Source of the DNA: Pseudomonadota bacterium
Lineage (GTDB): Bacteria; Pseudomonadota; Alphaproteobacteria; Reyranellales; Reyranellaceae
Direction of reading: 5' to 3'
DNA: 64,000 nucleotides
Assembly: GCA_020160955.1 (NCBI GenBank)
Contig: JAIUOX010000008.1
Span: 1 to 64,000 of the forward strand
The notes below the pieces were generated by a model. It had not been told where the DNA came from. It saw only the letters and a list, made by a program, of their open reading frames with translations, and did not search any database. This document shows, one piece after another, positions 1 through 7,526 of this stretch. The translations under genes were made by a program, and so were the position numbers. How positions within the stretch are numbered: the first letter of the stretch is position 1; each line of letters starts with the position of its first letter.

Positions 1-2
1 CC

Positions 3-53
3 GGCCAGACCATCATCGCCGACGCCGGCGTGACCATCGGCAGCGGCGGCTAG
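3..53 (+). CDS. C-terminal end of an unidentified protein (partial)
   Basis: Only the last 16 codons of a plus-strand reading frame are inside the window, ending in TAG at 51-53. The visible peptide is rich in Gly, Ile and Ala and ends in GSGG. It lies 53 bases upstream of a TTT-type receptor and the LigA/LigB genes and reads in the same direction, so it may belong to the same catabolic operon. Sixteen residues are too few to assign a family, and I do not assign one. Confidence 0.45.
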   Translation, partial: GQTIIADAGVTIGSGG

Positions 54-106
54 GAGGGCCCAAACGGCATGCGGCCGCCGACGACAAGGCCGCACGGGAG
101 GAAACA

Positions 107-1081
107 ATGAAGCGCACAAGCGTTCTCGTAAGCGTCCTCGGTATCCTCGGCGTCCTGCTCGCAACGGGCGCCGGGGCTCAGTCCTATCCCACCAAGCCGG
201 TGCGCATCGTCGTGCCGTTCCCGCCGGGCGGCGTCGCCGACGTGCTCGCCCGCGCGATCCAGCCCGGCCTGCAGGAGGCGCTGGGCCAGCAGGTCGTCAT
301 CGACAACAAGCCCGGCGCCGGCGGCAACATCGGTGCCGAGATCGTCGCCAGGGCCGAGCCCGACGGCTACACGCTGCTGCTTGCCTCGGCCGGCATCCTG
401 ACGATCAACGAGTTCCTTTATTCGAAGATGCCGTTCGACACGGCGACGGCCTTCGCGCCGATCACCGTCGTGGGCGACATGCCGAATATCGTCGTCGTGA
501 GTCCCCGGACGGGCATCACCACGCTCAAGGAGCTGATCGACCGGGCCAAGGCCCTGCCGGGCAAGCTCAACTTCGGCTCCGCCGGCAACGGCACCACGAC
601 ACATCTCGCCATCGTGCTGCTGGAGCAGGCCGCCGGCATCCGTCTCGCGCATGTCCCCTACAAGGGCGCCGCGCCCGCGGTGCAGGATCTCGTGGCGGGC
701 CAGATCGACGGACTGGTCGACAATCCGCCTCTGGTTATCGGTCATATCAGGAGCGGGGCGACCAAGGCACTGGCCTGGGCCGCGCCGCAGCGCATGGCCA
801 TCCTGCCCGACGTGCCGACCGCGGCCGAAGCCGGCTTGCCGGGCTTCGAGGCCTCGTCCTGGTTCGCGCTGATCGCGCCGGCCGGGACGCCGAAGGAGAT
901 CGTGGCCCGGCTCAACGCCGAGACGGCGAAGATCCTGCGCGATCCGAAGATGGTCGAGCAGTTCGCCCAGCGCGGCGTCCGGCTGGTCGGCAATTCCGTC
1001 GAGGAGTTCACGGCCTTCATCCCGAAGGAGCGCGCCCGCTGGGCCGACATCGTTAAGGTGTCGGGCGTGAAGCTGGAGTAG
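107..1081 (+). CDS. Tripartite tricarboxylate transporter (Bug/TctC-family) solute-binding receptor
   Basis: Predicted periplasmic receptor of the Bug/TctC family, which binds carboxylates and hands them to TctA/TctB membrane subunits. The 324-residue length is typical. Residues 1-24 form a signal peptide (basic start, hydrophobic core, cleavage near GAGA-QS). They are followed by the family opening YPTKPVRIVVPFPPGG, and later by the VPYKGAAPAVQDLVAGQID segment and the DVPTAAEAGLPGFE segment. The start is supported by a GGAGG-like site just upstream. No TctA or TctB gene is in the window, so this is an orphan receptor here. Its position directly before an extradiol dioxygenase suggests an aromatic or ring-derived carboxylate as ligand; that is inference. 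Confidence 0.92.
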   Translation: MKRTSVLVSVLGILGVLLATGAGAQSYPTKPVRIVVPFPPGGVADVLARAIQPGLQEALGQQVVIDNKPGAGGNIGAEIVARAEPDGYTLLLASAGILTINEFLYSKMPFDTATAFAPITVVGDMPNIVVVSPRTGITTLKELIDRAKALPGKLNFGSAGNGTTTHLAIVLLEQAAGIRLAHVPYKGAAPAVQDLVAGQIDGLVDNPPLVIGHIRSGATKALAWAAPQRMAILPDVPTAAEAGLPGFEASSWFALIAPAGTPKEIVARLNAETAKILRDPKMVEQFAQRGVRLVGNSVEEFTAFIPKERARWADIVKVSGVKLE

Positions 1082-1093
1082 GACGGAGACCGC

Positions 1094-1447
1094 ATGAGCC
1101 TCTATCAGGTCCAGAAGCTGATCTATCGACTGAACCGCGACCCGCGCACGCGGCAGCGCTACGCCGAGGAGCGGGACGCGGTGCTGGGCGAGTACGACCT
1201 CACCCAGGAAGAGACTGGCGCGCTGGTGAAGCCCGACATCGGGTTGCTCTATGTGCTGGGCGTCAACGGCCAGCTTCTCATGCACTTTGCGGCGCTGCAC
1301 CGCATCGAATGGCCGGACTATCTCGAGCGGATGCGGCAGGGGCTCAGGGATCACGGTCCGGTGCGCGAAGGCGTCTATGCCGCCACCGGTTACGAGGGCG
1401 TCGAGGCCCACGACGCCCGCCTCAAGGCGGAACGGGAGATGCGCTGA
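1094..1447 (+). CDS. LigA-like alpha subunit of an extradiol (protocatechuate 4,5-dioxygenase type) dioxygenase
   Basis: Small helical protein of 117 residues matching the LigA subunit family. In the known enzyme LigA caps the active site of LigB in ring-cleaving dioxygenases. Residues 1-70 carry the characteristic pattern with LIYRLNRDP, a YDLTQEE segment and a DIGLLYVLGVNG segment. The gene starts 12 bases after the receptor stop. Its TGA overlaps the ATG of the next gene (TGATG at 1445-1449), which is expected for co-translated subunits of one complex. The pairing with a LigB-type gene makes the assignment firm at family level. The actual ring substrate cannot be read from sequence. Confidence 0.85.
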   Translation: MSLYQVQKLIYRLNRDPRTRQRYAEERDAVLGEYDLTQEETGALVKPDIGLLYVLGVNGQLLMHFAALHRIEWPDYLERMRQGLRDHGPVREGVYAATGYEGVEAHDARLKAEREMR

Positions 1448-2271
1448 TGCCTCTTGTCTATTGCGGCGCCTGCAGTCACGCCCCCGGCATGACGGGCCGC
1501 GCCGAACGGGCGGATACCCAGACGCGTCAGGCCCTGGAAACCGCATTCCGGCGCATGGGCGACGATATCCGCGCGACGAAGCCCGATGCGCTGGTCGTGA
1601 TCGCGGCCGAGCACTTCGCCAACTTCTTCATGGACAACATGCCGGCCTTCGCGATCGGCATGGCCGACGGCTACGAGGGGCCGATCGAGGACGAGGCATT
1701 CCTGCGGATCAAGCGCACGACCGTGCCCGGCAACAAAGCGTTGTCGCGCCGGCTGATCGAGAACGTGATGCAGACGGTCGACGTGGCCTATGCCGAGGAA
1801 TGGAAGTTCGACCATGGCATTTCGGTGCCGCTGCACTTCCTGACGCCCGACTACGACCTGCCGATCGTGCCGGCCAACATCAATTGCCAGGGTCCGCCGC
1901 TGGCGCCGTTGGTCCGCGCCTGGGCCTTCGGCGAGGCTCTGCGCCGCGCTGCCGATTCGGTGCCCGAGCGCATCGCCCTGATCGGTACCGGCGGCCTCTC
2001 GCATTGGCCGGCCACGCCGGACTCGGGGAAGATCAATCGTGAGTGGGACCAGGAGTTCCTGCGCCGCTGGTCGGCCAACGACCGTGAGGCGCTGCTGTCC
2101 TACACGGATGCCGAGACCTATCGCGAAGCAGGGCAGGGTGGCTTCGAGATCCGGACCTTCATCGCGGCCGCGGCGGCCGCGAAGGGCGCGAAAGGCACGG
2201 TCGACTTCTGCGAACCGGTCCCGATCTTCGCCGTAAGCTGCACGCTGGCGCACATGCAGATCACGGCATGA
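1447..2271 (+). CDS. LigB-like catalytic subunit of an extradiol ring-cleavage dioxygenase
   Basis: Class III extradiol dioxygenase catalytic subunit, 274 residues, expected to bind Fe(II) and open a catechol-type ring with O2. Candidate metal ligands by comparison with LigB are His11 (CSHAPGM), His56 (AAEHFANFF) and Glu234 (GGFEIRTF). The catalytic-base His corresponds to His186 in GTGGLSHWP. The start at 1447 is fixed by overlap with the LigA stop; a longer open frame from 1309 would run through LigA and is rejected. A hairpin follows the stop. Together with 107-1447 it forms an uptake-plus-cleavage module. Substrates such as protocatechuate or gallate are possible, but residue-level specificity was not determined. 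Confidence 0.88.
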   Translation: MPLVYCGACSHAPGMTGRAERADTQTRQALETAFRRMGDDIRATKPDALVVIAAEHFANFFMDNMPAFAIGMADGYEGPIEDEAFLRIKRTTVPGNKALSRRLIENVMQTVDVAYAEEWKFDHGISVPLHFLTPDYDLPIVPANINCQGPPLAPLVRAWAFGEALRRAADSVPERIALIGTGGLSHWPATPDSGKINREWDQEFLRRWSANDREALLSYTDAETYREAGQGGFEIRTFIAAAAAAKGAKGTVDFCEPVPIFAVSCTLAHMQITA

Positions 2272-2277
2272 AAAGAT

Positions 2278-2299
2278 AAGGATCCTGCAAAGGATCCTT
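2278..2299. terminator. Candidate hairpin terminator between convergent genes
   Basis: Arms AAGGATCC (2278-2285) and GGATCCTT (2292-2299) form a perfect 8-bp stem with a 6-base loop. It lies between the LigB stop and the stop of the convergent 2OG oxygenase gene. The T-tract is minimal, so termination strength is uncertain. Confidence 0.45.
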
Positions 2300-2303
2300 G
2301 CCG

Positions 2304-3044
2304 TCAGGGCTTCTTCTTGAACGTCACCACCAGCACGTCGCGATAGGCGGGCTGGGCCGGGTTTTCCGGCTCGACGGGGGTCACGCCGTGATAGCAGCGG
2401 GAATCGTCGACGAGGGCGGCGTCGAGCGGGTCGGTGAGGGTGAAGCTGCCCAGCGCGCGCTTGTCGAGATCGTGCACCGTCGTGGTGCCGCTGGCGATGT
2501 TGCGGCGGTTGATCAGCAGCACGAGCACGTAGTCGACGCCGTCGCGGTGCATGCCCTCGGGCGTCGGCTTGCCGGCAATGCCGGTCTTCGCCTCGATGCG
2601 GAACTGATGGACCTCGACGTGCCACTCGTTGGCGTCGGGCGCGAGGCGGCCGAACAGGGCGCGGCAGTATTCGAGGATGGTGCGCATCGAGGCGCCGTTG
2701 CCGACTTCCTCGGTCACCGGCTTGAACCAGCGTTCGATGCCGCCGTTCAGCGTATTGTAGTCGAGCCCCTGATAGTGCGGCTGATGGGGAGCGCGCACGA
2801 TGGCGCCCTGGCGCCCGGCCGCGTAGACGCCGAAACGCCGCCGCCGGTAGCGGCCGCCATCGCCCATGTAGGTGTCGACTTCGAGATCGTTCCAGCTCTC
2901 GGCGAAAGCCGTCCAGTCGCCGAGCGACCCGAAGCGGCCGAGGGCCGTCCGCATGTCGGAGGCTTCGACGAAGGCATAGCCCGCTCGTTCGACGGCGGCG
3001 CGGATGCCCGAGGCGTTCTGCAGGCCGGTACCGATTTCGCTCAT
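2304..3044 (-). CDS. 2OG-Fe(II) dioxygenase family protein (BsmA / L-isoleucine-dioxygenase type)
   Basis: Predicted cytosolic Fe(II)/2-oxoglutarate oxygenase of 246 residues. The iron triad is visible: His166 and Asp168 in GMHRDGVDY and a distal His219 in CYHGVTPV, with Arg235 in YRDVLVV placed to bind 2-oxoglutarate. This pattern and the length fit the family that includes bacterial amino-acid hydroxylases and BsmA-like biofilm/stress proteins. The gene is divergent from the alpha/beta hydrolase at 3135, with 90 bases between the starts. No amino-acid biosynthesis neighbour gives the substrate. Free amino-acid hydroxylation is the family precedent, not something seen here. Confidence 0.8.
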   Translation of the reverse strand: MSEIGTGLQNASGIRAAVERAGYAFVEASDMRTALGRFGSLGDWTAFAESWNDLEVDTYMGDGGRYRRRRFGVYAAGRQGAIVRAPHQPHYQGLDYNTLNGGIERWFKPVTEEVGNGASMRTILEYCRALFGRLAPDANEWHVEVHQFRIEAKTGIAGKPTPEGMHRDGVDYVLVLLINRRNIASGTTTVHDLDKRALGSFTLTDPLDAALVDDSRCYHGVTPVEPENPAQPAYRDVLVVTFKKKP

Positions 3045-3134
3045 GGTGGTTACCTTAGCATTACGGTGCCATCATTCCGCATCCGAGGCGCATGAAGGTT
3101 TCTAGGGATTGGGGCGCCGAGAGGAGATCGACCG

Positions 3135-4019
3135 ATGCCGTACGCGACGACCGACGATGGCGTGAAGCTCTACTTCGAGGAGACGGGAGCCGGGGCGCCG
3201 ATCGTCTTCGTGCACGAGTTCGCCGCGGACCACCGCTCGTGGGAAATGCAGATGCGCCATTTCGGCCAGCGCTATCGCTGCATCACCTACGGCGCCCGCG
3301 GGTATCCGCCGTCGGACGTACCCGAGAAGCCCGAGAGCTACAGCCAGAACCGCGCCACCGACGATATCCTGGCGGTGATGGATCATCTCGAGATCGACAA
3401 GGCCCATGTCGTCGGCCTGTCGATGGGCGGCTTCGCCAGCCTGCATTTCGGCTTCCGCCATCCCACCCGCGCCCGCTCGCTGGTCGTGGCCGGCGTCGGC
3501 TACGGCGCGGAGAAGCACGAGACGGCGAAGTTCAAGGCCGAGGTCGGCATCGTTGCCAGGTCGCTGCTGGAAGAGGGCATGGCCGCCTTCGCGGAAAAAT
3601 ACGCCTACGGGCCCACGCGCGTTCAGTTCGAGAACAAGGATCCGCGCGGCTTTGCCCAATTCAAGAAGGAGCTCGGTGAGCATTCGGCACTGGGTTCGGC
3701 CAACACCCAGCTCGGTTGCCAGGGCGAACGGCCCTCGCTCTACGACCTGGTCGACAAGATGCGGGCGATGACCGTGCCGACGCTGGTTTTGACCGGCGAC
3801 GAGGACTGGCCCTGCCTCGCGCCGTCGATGCTGATGAAGCGCGAGATCCCGTCGGCGGCGCTGGCGGTGATGCCGAACTGCGGCCACACGATCAATCTCG
3901 AGGACCCCGACCAGTTCAACCGCATCGTCGGCGACTTCATCGTCCAGGTCGAAGCCGGCCGCTGGCCGAAGCGCGACCCGCGCGCCATATCGGGCTCGAT
4001 CACGGGGATGAAGAGCTGA
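3135..4019 (+). CDS. Alpha/beta-fold hydrolase
   Basis: Single-domain alpha/beta hydrolase of 294 residues. The nucleophile elbow is GLSMGG with Ser96. The acid is probably Asp222 or Asp224 in LTGDEDWP, and the catalytic His is His251 in NCGHTINLEDP. The family includes 3-oxoadipate enol-lactonases, esterases and C-C hydrolases, and substrate cannot be told from sequence. A GAGGAG ribosome-binding site lies just before the ATG. It stands alone between two minus-strand genes. The nearby extradiol dioxygenase makes a ring-cleavage-product hydrolase conceivable, but they are not in one operon. Confidence 0.82.
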   Translation: MPYATTDDGVKLYFEETGAGAPIVFVHEFAADHRSWEMQMRHFGQRYRCITYGARGYPPSDVPEKPESYSQNRATDDILAVMDHLEIDKAHVVGLSMGGFASLHFGFRHPTRARSLVVAGVGYGAEKHETAKFKAEVGIVARSLLEEGMAAFAEKYAYGPTRVQFENKDPRGFAQFKKELGEHSALGSANTQLGCQGERPSLYDLVDKMRAMTVPTLVLTGDEDWPCLAPSMLMKREIPSAALAVMPNCGHTINLEDPDQFNRIVGDFIVQVEAGRWPKRDPRAISGSITGMKS

Positions 4020-4095
4020 GTTCTTGTCCTGGTGGAGGGGCGCGGGCTCTCGCGCCTCAGAAGGCGCTGCCGCCCGCCGGCGCGTGTGAACGCGC

Positions 4096-4854
4096 CTAAG
4101 CCGTCAATCCACCGTCACACACGAACTCCGACCCCGTCGAAAATGTCGACTCGTCCGAGAGCAGGAACAGGATCATGTGCGCAACCTCGTCGGCCTGGCC
4201 GAGGCGGCCGAGCGGGTGGAGTTCTTCCAGCGCCTGGCGGGCGGTCATGTTGCCCACGGTGCCGTCGAGCCGCGGTGCGATCATCGGCGTGTCGATGTAG
4301 CCCGGATGCACCGAGTTGCAGCGGATGTTGTACTTCTGCTGCGCGCAGTGCAGCGCGACGTTCTTGGTGAGCGTGCGCACCGCCCCCTTGGAGGCGCAGT
4401 AGGCCATGGCGTAGGACGCGCCGCGCAGGCCGAGCACGGAGGAGATGTTGACGATCGACCCGCCGCCTCGCGTCTTCATCGCCGCCACGGCCGCCTTGGC
4501 CCCGAGGAAGGTGCCGAGCGCGTTGATGTCGTTGACCCGCCGGTACTCCGCCAGCGTGCAGTCCTCGATCGAGTTGCGCACGCCGACGCCCGCGGCGTTG
4601 ACCAGACCGTGCAGGCCGCCGAACGCGTCGAGCGTCGCCGCCACCGCGCGGGTCCAGTCGGCCTCCTGCGTGACGTCGAGGGCGACGAAGCGCGCCGCCG
4701 CGCCCAGTTCCTTCGCCAGCGCCTCGCCCTTGGCGGTGTCGCGGTCGGCCAGCACCGCCTTGCCGCCCTCGCGCACGACCTGGCGCGCGGTCTCGGCGCC
4801 GATGCCCGAGGCGCCGCCGCTCAGCAGGACGACCTTGTTCTCAAGACGCGCCAA
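4096..4854 (-). CDS. Short-chain dehydrogenase/reductase (SDR), downstream copy of a tandem pair
   Basis: Classical SDR of 252 residues with the NAD(P)-binding GGASGIG at residues 13-19 and the catalytic set Ser139, Tyr152 and Lys156 (YCASK). Asp36 at the end of the second strand (LADRD) favours NAD(H). It is the downstream member of a tandem pair: its ATG at 4854 lies inside the last 14 bases of the upstream SDR gene, so the two are translationally coupled. Both share CNSVHPG and the DGGLT/DGGMT ending, which suggests an old duplication. The substrate, an alcohol or ketone, is unknown. Confidence 0.85.
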   Translation of the reverse strand: MARLENKVVLLSGGASGIGAETARQVVREGGKAVLADRDTAKGEALAKELGAAARFVALDVTQEADWTRAVAATLDAFGGLHGLVNAAGVGVRNSIEDCTLAEYRRVNDINALGTFLGAKAAVAAMKTRGGGSIVNISSVLGLRGASYAMAYCASKGAVRTLTKNVALHCAQQKYNIRCNSVHPGYIDTPMIAPRLDGTVGNMTARQALEELHPLGRLGQADEVAHMILFLLSDESTFSTGSEFVCDGGLTA

Positions 4855-5629
4855 GGGGAGGTCTCCTCATCAGGCCGGTGGTCATGCCGCCGTCGGCGAC
4901 GAACTCGGCGCCGGTCACGAAGCTCGAGCGGCCGGAGGCGAGGAACAGGATGACCTCGGCCAGTTCGCGCGGCTCGGCCATGTGGCCGATCGGGTGGCGG
5001 GCGTCGAGGAAGGCCTTGCCCGGCTCGCGGCCGACCATCTGCCACAGGTTGTCGAAGATCGGCGTGTCGACGCCGCCCGGGTGCACCGAGTTGCAGCGGA
5101 TGGCGTACTTCTTCTCGGCGCAGTACAGCGCCACGCTCTTGGTCAGCAGCCGCACCGCTCCCTTGCTGGCCGAGTAGGCGATCGCGCCGTTGCCCGCCTG
5201 CAGGCCGGCGATCGACGAGACATTGACGATCGAGCCGCCGGCCGCGGGCTTGCCCGGCCCGGTCTTCTTCATGCCCTCGATGGCGGTCTGGCAGCCGAGG
5301 AACACGCCCTCCGAGTTGACCGCCTGGACCTTCTGCCAGAGGGCGACGTCGGTGCTCTCGATCGAGCCCATGCGGCCCGAGATGCCGGCGTTGTTGACCA
5401 GGATGTCGAGCCGGCCCTCGCGGTCCAGCACGTCGTCGAGCAGGCGACGCCACGCGGCCTCGTCGGTGACGTCGTGGGGGACGAAGCGGCCGGGGCCGCC
5501 GCGGGCTTCCTGGAGGTCGGCCGCGACGACGCGGGCGCCCGCCTCGGCCAGCAGGGCGACCGTCGCGGCGCCGATGCCGGAGGCACCGCCCGTCACGATC
5601 GCCACCTGGCCCTCGAGTTCAGCGTTCAT
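4841..5629 (-). CDS. Short-chain dehydrogenase/reductase (SDR), upstream copy of a tandem pair
   Basis: Classical SDR of 262 residues: GGASGIG near residues 14-20, an acidic residue after the second strand (AADLQ) suggesting NAD(H), NNAG at 79-82, and Ser139, Tyr152 and Lys156 (YSASK). The catalytic residues have the same numbering as in the downstream copy. The C-terminus carries a short extra tail (RRPPLGAS) beyond the usual fold; the last codons overlap the start of the next gene. It is first in a two-gene unit and divergent from the lipoprotein gene at 5696. Fusion of function with the second copy, for example as a heteromeric dehydrogenase, is possible but unproven. Confidence 0.85.
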   Translation of the reverse strand: MNAELEGQVAIVTGGASGIGAATVALLAEAGARVVAADLQEARGGPGRFVPHDVTDEAAWRRLLDDVLDREGRLDILVNNAGISGRMGSIESTDVALWQKVQAVNSEGVFLGCQTAIEGMKKTGPGKPAAGGSIVNVSSIAGLQAGNGAIAYSASKGAVRLLTKSVALYCAEKKYAIRCNSVHPGGVDTPIFDNLWQMVGREPGKAFLDARHPIGHMAEPRELAEVILFLASGRSSFVTGAEFVADGGMTTGLMRRPPLGAS

Positions 5630-5695
5630 GTCGCGGCGATCCTAGCGGCCCGCGCGCACTTGCAGTAGCCTCATTCCACGATACTGGAGGATCGC

Positions 5696-6061
5696 ATGGC
5701 GAAGCTTGGCGTGGGACTCGTGTTGGCGGTGGCCACTCTCGGTGTGGCGGCGTGCCAGACCTCGGGGCAGGGCGGCGGCACGGCCGGCGCGGGCCTGCAG
5801 GCGACGGCGCTGCCGCCGGGCATGACGGCGGCGCAGGGCGCGGCCTACTGCAGTACGCTGGCCCAGACCTACGGCGAGTATGTCGGCACGTTCGGCGGCT
5901 ACCTCGGCGGCGATTCGCGGGGCGGCGCCGGCGCCGACCTCGACGCGCGGGTGGCGATCGCCAACTGCCAGGACGGCAACTACGCGGCCGGCATCCCGGT
6001 GCTGCAGCAGAAGCTGCGCGACGCCCGGGTCACGGTGCCGCCGCCGCCGCCGGCCGGCTGA
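5696..6061 (+). CDS. Small putative lipoprotein of unknown function
   Basis: A 121-residue protein with a hydrophobic N-terminus and a lipobox-like GVAAC, so Cys20 would be lipidated after signal peptidase II cleavage. The mature part has a Gly/Ala-rich linker, then a helical region with two further Cys (YCSTLAQTY and IANCQDGNY) that could form a disulfide, and it ends in a Pro-rich tail. A clear GGAGG-type site precedes the ATG. I recognise no domain. The protein at 22277-22843 has the same general design (lipobox, linker, helical Cys-containing region), but I see no convincing sequence match. Confidence 0.7.
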   Translation: MAKLGVGLVLAVATLGVAACQTSGQGGGTAGAGLQATALPPGMTAAQGAAYCSTLAQTYGEYVGTFGGYLGGDSRGGAGADLDARVAIANCQDGNYAAGIPVLQQKLRDARVTVPPPPPAG

Positions 6062-6085
6062 CCCGGTCGACCGCCGCGACGAAAA

Positions 6086-6112
6086 AAAGGCCCGGGCATC
6101 GCCCGGGCCTTT
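6086..6112. terminator. Bidirectional intrinsic terminator
   Basis: Perfect 12-bp stem, AAAGGCCCGGGC (6086-6097) and its complement (6101-6112), with loop ATC. A run of A precedes it and T-rich sequence follows it. It serves both the lipoprotein gene (plus) and the binding-protein gene (minus), whose stops face each other here. Confidence 0.85.
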
Positions 6113-6134
6113 CTTCTTGGGTGGTTGTAACGGA

Positions 6135-7334
6135 TCAGAAGGACAGGCCGTCCTTAACGAGGACCCAGCGGCCGTTCTTGATCTCCTGCACCTGGGTGAT
6201 GGTGGTGGCCAGGTGGTCGGTCTTGGAGAACTTGGTCGGCGGCGAGCTGAAGATGTCGCGGAATTCCTTGCCGCTCTCCAGCGCGTCGAGGAACTTCTGG
6301 CCGGTCAGGTCCTTGCCCGCCAGCTCGGCGTAGAACGCGAAGGTCATCATCGCGTTGTAGCCGATGACCGCCTGCGTGTTGGGCTCGCTGTTGAACATCT
6401 TGAAGTAGGCCTCGGCCCACTCCTTGACCTTGCCCTTGGCGGTGTCGCGGTAGGGGATCTCGAAGCCGGCGGCGGCGTACATGCCCTCGACGACTTCCTT
6501 GCCCAGCGCCGGGATCTCCAGCACGTTGGTCGGGGTGGCGCCGACGAAGGTCGGGTTGAAGCCGATCTTCTTGGCCTCGGCGATCAGGCCGATGGTCTCG
6601 CGGATGACGGTGCCCAGCACCACCATGTCGCAACCGTCGGACTTCATCTTGGCGGCCTGGGCGCTGAAGTCGGAGGCGCCGCGCTTGTAGGTGGTGACGG
6701 TGCCCGGCTTGAGCTTCATCTGCTCGAGCTGCTGGGTGTAGCCGTCGAACACGTTCTTACCGTACTCGTCGTCCTGGTACATGATGCAGACCGACTTTGG
6801 CTTCTTCCAGTCGATCATGTACTTCATCGCCGCCCGCGTGCTCTCGACGTAGGGCAGCAGGTTGTTGAACTTCAGCCGCTCCTGCGGCTTCTTCGGGTCG
6901 AACTTGTAGGTGAACTCGGCGGCGGTCAGCGGGAACAGCTGTGGCACGCCGGCCTCGAACAGGATGTCCTGCGCCGCCAGCACGGTCGGCGAGCCCATCG
7001 GGCCGATCATGGCGAAGACCTTGTCCTTCTCGACCATCTTCTGGCTGGCCAGCACCGCCTTCTTGGGGTCGTAGGCGCTGTCCTCGGCGATCAGCCGGAT
7101 CTTGCGGCCGAGAATGCCGCCCTTGGCGTTGATCTCCTCGACCGCCAGCTTCATGCCGTTGAGCACCGGCACGCCCCACACCTTGATCGGGCCGGACAGG
7201 TCCTGGTGGGTGCCGAGCACGATCTCGGTCGGCGTGACGCCCTGGTTGGTGACCTTGGTCTGGGACAGCGCCGGCCCCGCGGCCAACGCGGTCGCGGCGG
7301 CAAGCGCCGTCGCGACGAACACTCTCTTCGTCAT
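6135..7334 (-). CDS. ABC transporter substrate-binding protein, branched-chain amino acid (LivJ/LivK) type, paralogue 1
   Basis: Periplasmic binding protein of 399 residues. A signal peptide covers residues 1-25, ending near PALSQ. The mature protein is a two-lobe type-1 periplasmic-binding fold beginning with IVLGTHQDLSGP. The start at 7334 is chosen over an upstream in-frame ATG because GGAGGA lies just before it and the signal peptide begins there. By eye it is about two thirds identical to the paralogue encoded at 7527-8729. It lies after that gene's terminator, so it may be expressed separately. The ligand is probably a carboxylated compound handled by the adjacent CoA ligase rather than a simple amino acid; that is inference. 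Confidence 0.9.
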   Translation of the reverse strand: MTKRVFVATALAAATALAAGPALSQTKVTNQGVTPTEIVLGTHQDLSGPIKVWGVPVLNGMKLAVEEINAKGGILGRKIRLIAEDSAYDPKKAVLASQKMVEKDKVFAMIGPMGSPTVLAAQDILFEAGVPQLFPLTAAEFTYKFDPKKPQERLKFNNLLPYVESTRAAMKYMIDWKKPKSVCIMYQDDEYGKNVFDGYTQQLEQMKLKPGTVTTYKRGASDFSAQAAKMKSDGCDMVVLGTVIRETIGLIAEAKKIGFNPTFVGATPTNVLEIPALGKEVVEGMYAAAGFEIPYRDTAKGKVKEWAEAYFKMFNSEPNTQAVIGYNAMMTFAFYAELAGKDLTGQKFLDALESGKEFRDIFSSPPTKFSKTDHLATTITQVQEIKNGRWVLVKDGLSF

Positions 7335-7476
7335 CCTGTTATCCTCCACTGCAGCGCCTCTCTGGTACCGGCGGGTGGCGCTTGCCCGTCCGTGCCGCCT
7401 TGGGGCGGCTTGGGGCCGATTAAAGCAGGTCTGCAGAAGAATCACAGAGCGAAACGCCGGGTTTCGACCAGAAAAA

Positions 7477-7502
7477 AGGCCCGGGCGTCGCCGCCCGGGC
7501 CT
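7477..7502 (-). terminator. Intrinsic terminator after binding-protein paralogue 2
   Basis: An 11-bp GC-rich stem (7477-7487 with 7492-7502, loop TCGC) is followed on the minus strand by a run of six T. The stem nearly repeats that of the terminator at 6086-6112, so the binding-protein gene may have been duplicated together with its terminator. Confidence 0.85.
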
Positions 7503-7526
7503 CCGGTCCCCCCGCGGGGAGGACGG

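Noticed and set aside
50-1546. A 498-codon minus-strand frame opposite the receptor and LigA.
   Set aside because: No recognisable protein; the plus strand encodes complete family members with proper starts and overlaps.
4038-4060. Small GC-rich inverted repeat (GGCGCG...CGCGCC) after the alpha/beta hydrolase.
   Set aside because: Short stem without a T-run; expected by chance in sequence this GC-rich.
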